Below, piece by piece: positions 5,246 through 7,749 of a stretch of DNA of 7,749 nt. This DNA comes from Syntrophomonadaceae bacterium (GTDB lineage: Bacteria; Bacillota; Dethiobacteria; DTU022), in assembly GCA_007129055.1 (NCBI GenBank), contig SKWE01000131.1, positions 1-7,749 on the forward strand. The letters run 5' to 3'. Each line of letters opens with the position of its first letter. Position 1 is the stretch's first letter. The position numbers were made by a program, and so were the translations under genes. The notes under the pieces were generated by a model. That model saw only the letters and a program-made list of their open reading frames with translations, did not search any database and was not told the DNA's origin.

Positions 5246-6597
5246 TATATTTCCAGGCCGTTGCGGTCGATAACATCCCTGTACCAGTAGGCGCTGTTTT
5301 TTGGATAACGTTTACCCGTGGGATAATCGACATAAACAAGGCCAAATCGTTTACTGTAACCAAATGCCCATTCAAAATTATCCATCCAGGTCCAAACGTA
5401 ATAGCCCTTTAATGGAACCCCTTCTTCAAGCGCATTCCAACATTCAAGCAGGTAACTTTGCAGGTAATTTATCCTGCGGTCATCTTCAATGGTCCCGTCG
5501 TTTAACAACCTATCTTCAAAAGCTGCTCCATTTTCCGTGACATAGAGCGGCAGGGGGCCATAGTCACGGTGAACCCTGACTAGCAGTTCATAAAGGCCGC
5601 GGGGATATACTTCCCAGCCCATTTCTGTATACTCAGCTTCAGGAGGATTAACCGGGTTGCCCATAAAATCATCTTCAGAAGCGCCGGATTTTACCAGGAC
5701 CCTGGTGTAGTTATTGATACCAAGAAAATCGATCGGTTCCGAAATAATAGCGGCGTCTTCAGGATCTGTTTCAGGAAGGGAAAAAGCCCGGGAAAAAATA
5801 TCAACCATATCCTGCGGGTAGCTGCCTTTGAAAAGGGGATCTAAAAACCAGCGGTTCATAAATCCGTCAGTATTCGCTGCAGCTTTGGTGTCGGCGGCAC
5901 TGTCTGAATAAGGCTGCACAGGGGCCAGGTTTAAAGTTATACCTAGCGGTTCTTCACAGCGCTTTGCTTCACGAAAACGGTTTACCGCCAAACCATGGCC
6001 CAAAAGAAGGTTATGTCCAACCTGAAGAGCAGTTGAAAAATCACTGAGCCCCGGGGCATGGATGCCAAAAGCATGCCCCAGGTAAGCAACAACCCAGGGC
6101 TCATTTAAAGTAATCCACCTGTCTACCGGAAGATCAAGGTTTTGAAACATGAATGCTGCATATTCTGCAAAGTATTTGGCAGTATCCCGGTTAACCCAGC
6201 CGCCTTTGTCCTGCAGGGCCTGGGGTAAATCCCAGTGGTATAGTGTCACAGCCGGTTTAATATTATGCTGGTGCAACTTTTCTACCAGGCGAAGGTAAAA
6301 ATCCAACCCCCTGGGATTGGGCTTTCCTCCACCATCAGGAAATATCCTGGGCCAGGATACGGAAAATCGATAAGCATTGAGCCCTAAATCAGCCATCATT
6401 TCTATGTCTTCCCTGTAGAGATGGTAGTGATTACACGAAACATCACCAGTTTCCTCATCCCAGATCTTACCCGGGGTATGAGAAAAACGATCCCAGATTG
6501 ATTCTCCCTTGCCGTCCTGATCATACGCGCCCTCAATCTGGTATGAAGCTGTTGCCGCACCCCAGAGGAAACCTTCAGGGAAAATATGCCTGGTCAT
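5245..6597 (-). CDS. bglA: Glycoside hydrolase family 1 beta-glucosidase
   Basis: A retaining beta-glucosidase of family GH1 that probably hydrolyses cellobiose or other short beta-glucosides in the cytoplasm, as no signal peptide is present. The 450-residue length is that of a complete single-domain (beta/alpha)8 enzyme. The acid/base is Glu166 in TLNEPW (163-168), and the nucleophile is Glu355 in YVTENG (352-357). Sugar-binding residues are in place: Gln20 in the N-terminal signature FLWGAATASYQIEGA (10-24), His121, Asn165, Trp402, Glu409 and Trp410. Absence of a phosphate-binding signature cannot be proved by eye, so a 6-phospho-beta-glucosidase is not fully excluded, but the W(410)AFGYSKRFGL segment fits a non-phosphorylated substrate. 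AGGAGGTGA stands six bases before the ATG. It lies between two formate dehydrogenase genes with gaps of 6 and 13 bases and has no transporter or regulator beside it, which is odd for a sugar gene. Confidence 0.95.
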   Translation of the reverse strand: MTRHIFPEGFLWGAATASYQIEGAYDQDGKGESIWDRFSHTPGKIWDEETGDVSCNHYHLYREDIEMMADLGLNAYRFSVSWPRIFPDGGGKPNPRGLDFYLRLVEKLHQHNIKPAVTLYHWDLPQALQDKGGWVNRDTAKYFAEYAAFMFQNLDLPVDRWITLNEPWVVAYLGHAFGIHAPGLSDFSTALQVGHNLLLGHGLAVNRFREAKRCEEPLGITLNLAPVQPYSDSAADTKAAANTDGFMNRWFLDPLFKGSYPQDMVDIFSRAFSLPETDPEDAAIISEPIDFLGINNYTRVLVKSGASEDDFMGNPVNPPEAEYTEMGWEVYPRGLYELLVRVHRDYGPLPLYVTENGAAFEDRLLNDGTIEDDRRINYLQSYLLECWNALEEGVPLKGYYVWTWMDNFEWAFGYSKRFGLVYVDYPTGKRYPKNSAYWYRDVIDRNGLEI

Positions 6598-6603
6598 CTA
6601 TTT

Positions 6604-6612
6604 TCACCTCCT
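6604..6612 (-). promoter_or_regulatory. Strong ribosome binding site of the beta-glucosidase, containing the upstream stop codon
   Basis: AGGAGGTGA is a near-perfect anti-16S match six bases before the ATG at 6597. Its last three bases are the TGA that ends the formate dehydrogenase frame, so the site itself encodes the final Arg-Arg-stop of that protein. Confidence 0.85.
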
Positions 6613-7749
6613 GCAGCTACTGATAAAATTGTCAATTACTGAACGCTTGCTCATGCTCTCACTGCCACAGCGGCAGGAATGACTGTCAACAAAACAGAGA
6701 GACTGGTTGCCTGTCTTTGTTATATCATCTTCAGGCGCATAATGAACCGGTGTAAAAAGGCCCAGGCCGCGACTAAAGCGTCCTTCATAAAGATATGGCG
6801 TGCCGGGATGATCTTCACTCTTACACGGCCATTGCAGGCTGCCCTCAGCAAGTCGGTTGTATGATATTCCGGCATACTGTGGTGTAAGGTGCGCAATCTC
6901 TTCAAAAACATCCTCCGGCCCTTCGTATTCCCATTTAAGGCCCAGCCAACCGGCCAGTTCGGCAATAATCGCCCAGCCGGGGTGTGCTTCACCCGGAGGC
7001 TTAACTGCAGCATGGCTCAGCTGGACACGTCTTTCAGTGCTGGTATATGTTCCAGTATGTTCGGCAAACCCGGCGGCAGGGAGGATTACATCTGCCAGTG
7101 ATGCCGTCTCAGTCATGAAAATATCCTGGACAATCAGAAAATCCAGGCCTTTTAGGAACGCTTTAATCCCGGAATGATCACCTGCGCAGCTAACAGGGTT
7201 TTCATCAAGAATATACATGGCCTTAATTCCCGACCGCCTGCCAGTTTCAAATACCCGGGCAGCGGTTTGTCCGGGTTGATCTGAGAGTTTAATATTCCAG
7301 CTGCGCATAAACTTGTCACGGGCGTCTTTATCGTCCAGGTGCTGGTAACCGCTAAAAAGATTTGATAAAACTCCCATGTCGGCTATGCCCTGTAAATTAT
7401 TTTCCCCATAAGGCAGGTAAAGTCCCGTCGATTCGCGACCCAGGTTACCTGTCAGCAGGGCAAGGTTGGCAAGCGCCAGGACAAGGTTGGTATTATCCGA
7501 TTCTTTTTCAACACCAACAGTAGAGATGATGGCAGCTTTTTCTGCAAGGGCATAAGTCCTTGCCGCTTCATAGATCAACTCTTCTTCTATGCCGGTGACT
7601 TTTGATACCTTTTGAGGAGTATAGCCGGCAAGTTCATCGCAGAATTTATTAAAACCCTCTGTCCGTTTTTCAATAAATTCAAGATCGTGGAGATTTTCAG
7701 CAACTATTACATTGGCGATGGCGTTTACCAGGGCAACAGCGGTGCCAGA
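6604..7749 (-). CDS. fdhA: Formate dehydrogenase catalytic subunit, molybdopterin oxidoreductase (N-terminus outside window, C-terminus shortened)
   Basis: The frame is open to the right edge, giving 381 residues of a bis-MGD molybdopterin oxidoreductase. Recognisable stretches, numbered from the window edge, are HDLEFIEKRTEGF (21-33), LANLALLTGNLGRESTGLY (94-112), GENNLQGIADMG (115-126), TASLADVILPAAGFAEHTGT (215-234) and TERRVQ (238-243), all typical of the FdhA/FdhF and NuoG group. GENNLQG and the nearby fdhD favour formate dehydrogenase, which oxidises formate or reduces CO2. The iron-sulfur cluster and Cys/Sec site lie outside the window. The normal C-terminal pterin-binding domain of about 110 residues is missing: after HYAPEDD the protein ends in a 41-residue tail containing HSCRCGSES and four cysteines. 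It may be a truncated, inactive or specialised form. NuoG or another MopB enzyme is the alternative. Confidence 0.82.
   Translation of the reverse strand, partial: SGTAVALVNAIANVIVAENLHDLEFIEKRTEGFNKFCDELAGYTPQKVSKVTGIEEELIYEAARTYALAEKAAIISTVGVEKESDNTNLVLALANLALLTGNLGRESTGLYLPYGENNLQGIADMGVLSNLFSGYQHLDDKDARDKFMRSWNIKLSDQPGQTAARVFETGRRSGIKAMYILDENPVSCAGDHSGIKAFLKGLDFLIVQDIFMTETASLADVILPAAGFAEHTGTYTSTERRVQLSHAAVKPPGEAHPGWAIIAELAGWLGLKWEYEGPEDVFEEIAHLTPQYAGISYNRLAEGSLQWPCKSEDHPGTPYLYEGRFSRGLGLFTPVHYAPEDDITKTGNQSLCFVDSHSCRCGSESMSKRSVIDNFISSCRR

Noticed and set aside
5232..5375. Longer FdhD start at an ATG at 5375
   Set aside because: It would add 48 residues lying wholly within the beta-glucosidase gene. 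They match nothing in FdhD, and the GTG at 5231 has a proper ribosome binding site.
6598..6606. TGA at the end of fdhA read as selenocysteine
   Set aside because: Reading through gives only one more codon before TAG, and the TGA is part of the bglA ribosome binding site; the expected Sec/Cys site is in the N-terminal part outside the window.
6620..6690. Two exact TTGACA sequences on the minus strand upstream of bglA
   Set aside because: Both come from Val-Asp or Ile-Asp codons at the end of fdhA, and neither has a -10 box at 16-18 bases; the second would place it on the ribosome binding site.

Overview
This looks like part of a chromosome from an anaerobic, low-to-mid-GC Firmicute, probably a member of the Clostridia such as an acetogen or syntroph. 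The inference rests on strong AGGAGG-type ribosome binding sites, tight gene packing with TTG and GTG starts, sigma-A type promoters, an Asp23/Gls24-family domain (a Gram-positive family), and a molybdopterin formate dehydrogenase gene with its fdhD maturase. No RNA gene, CRISPR array, insertion sequence or phage gene is visible. No gene-free stretch exceeds about 100 bases.

Left part, minus strand (bases 1-2162): a histidine biosynthesis operon, hisD-hisB-hisA, running leftward out of the window. A good sigma-A promoter lies directly behind the aroA stop codon. A 14-bp perfect palindrome sits just ahead of the hisD ribosome binding site. hisD and hisB overlap by 38 bases. hisA follows hisB after 10 bases, so hisH is not in its usual place. 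hisG and hisZ are not upstream.

Middle (2164-4446): aroA (EPSP synthase, shikimate pathway) on the minus strand is divergent from a plus-strand gene. That gene encodes an unusual 295-residue protein that joins an N-terminal P-loop NTPase to a C-terminal Asp23-like domain. Their shared 99-base control region contains an extended -10 promoter for the plus-strand gene and a weaker candidate for aroA; the two -10 boxes overlap.

Right part, minus strand (4443-7749): a tight cluster, formate dehydrogenase catalytic subunit (N-terminal part outside the window) - GH1 beta-glucosidase - fdhD. fdhD inserts sulfur into the molybdenum cofactor of formate dehydrogenase, so it belongs with the first gene. 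The beta-glucosidase between them has no evident link to formate metabolism. The formate dehydrogenase reading frame stops where the C-terminal pterin-binding domain would be expected, exactly at the beta-glucosidase ribosome binding site, which suggests a past rearrangement. The fdhD stop codon overlaps the stop codon of the convergent P-loop/Asp23 gene, and a perfect hairpin lies inside the end of fdhD.

The strongest candidates for something little described are the P-loop/Asp23 fusion protein and the truncated formate dehydrogenase interrupted by a glycosidase. I did not find a complete novel system.
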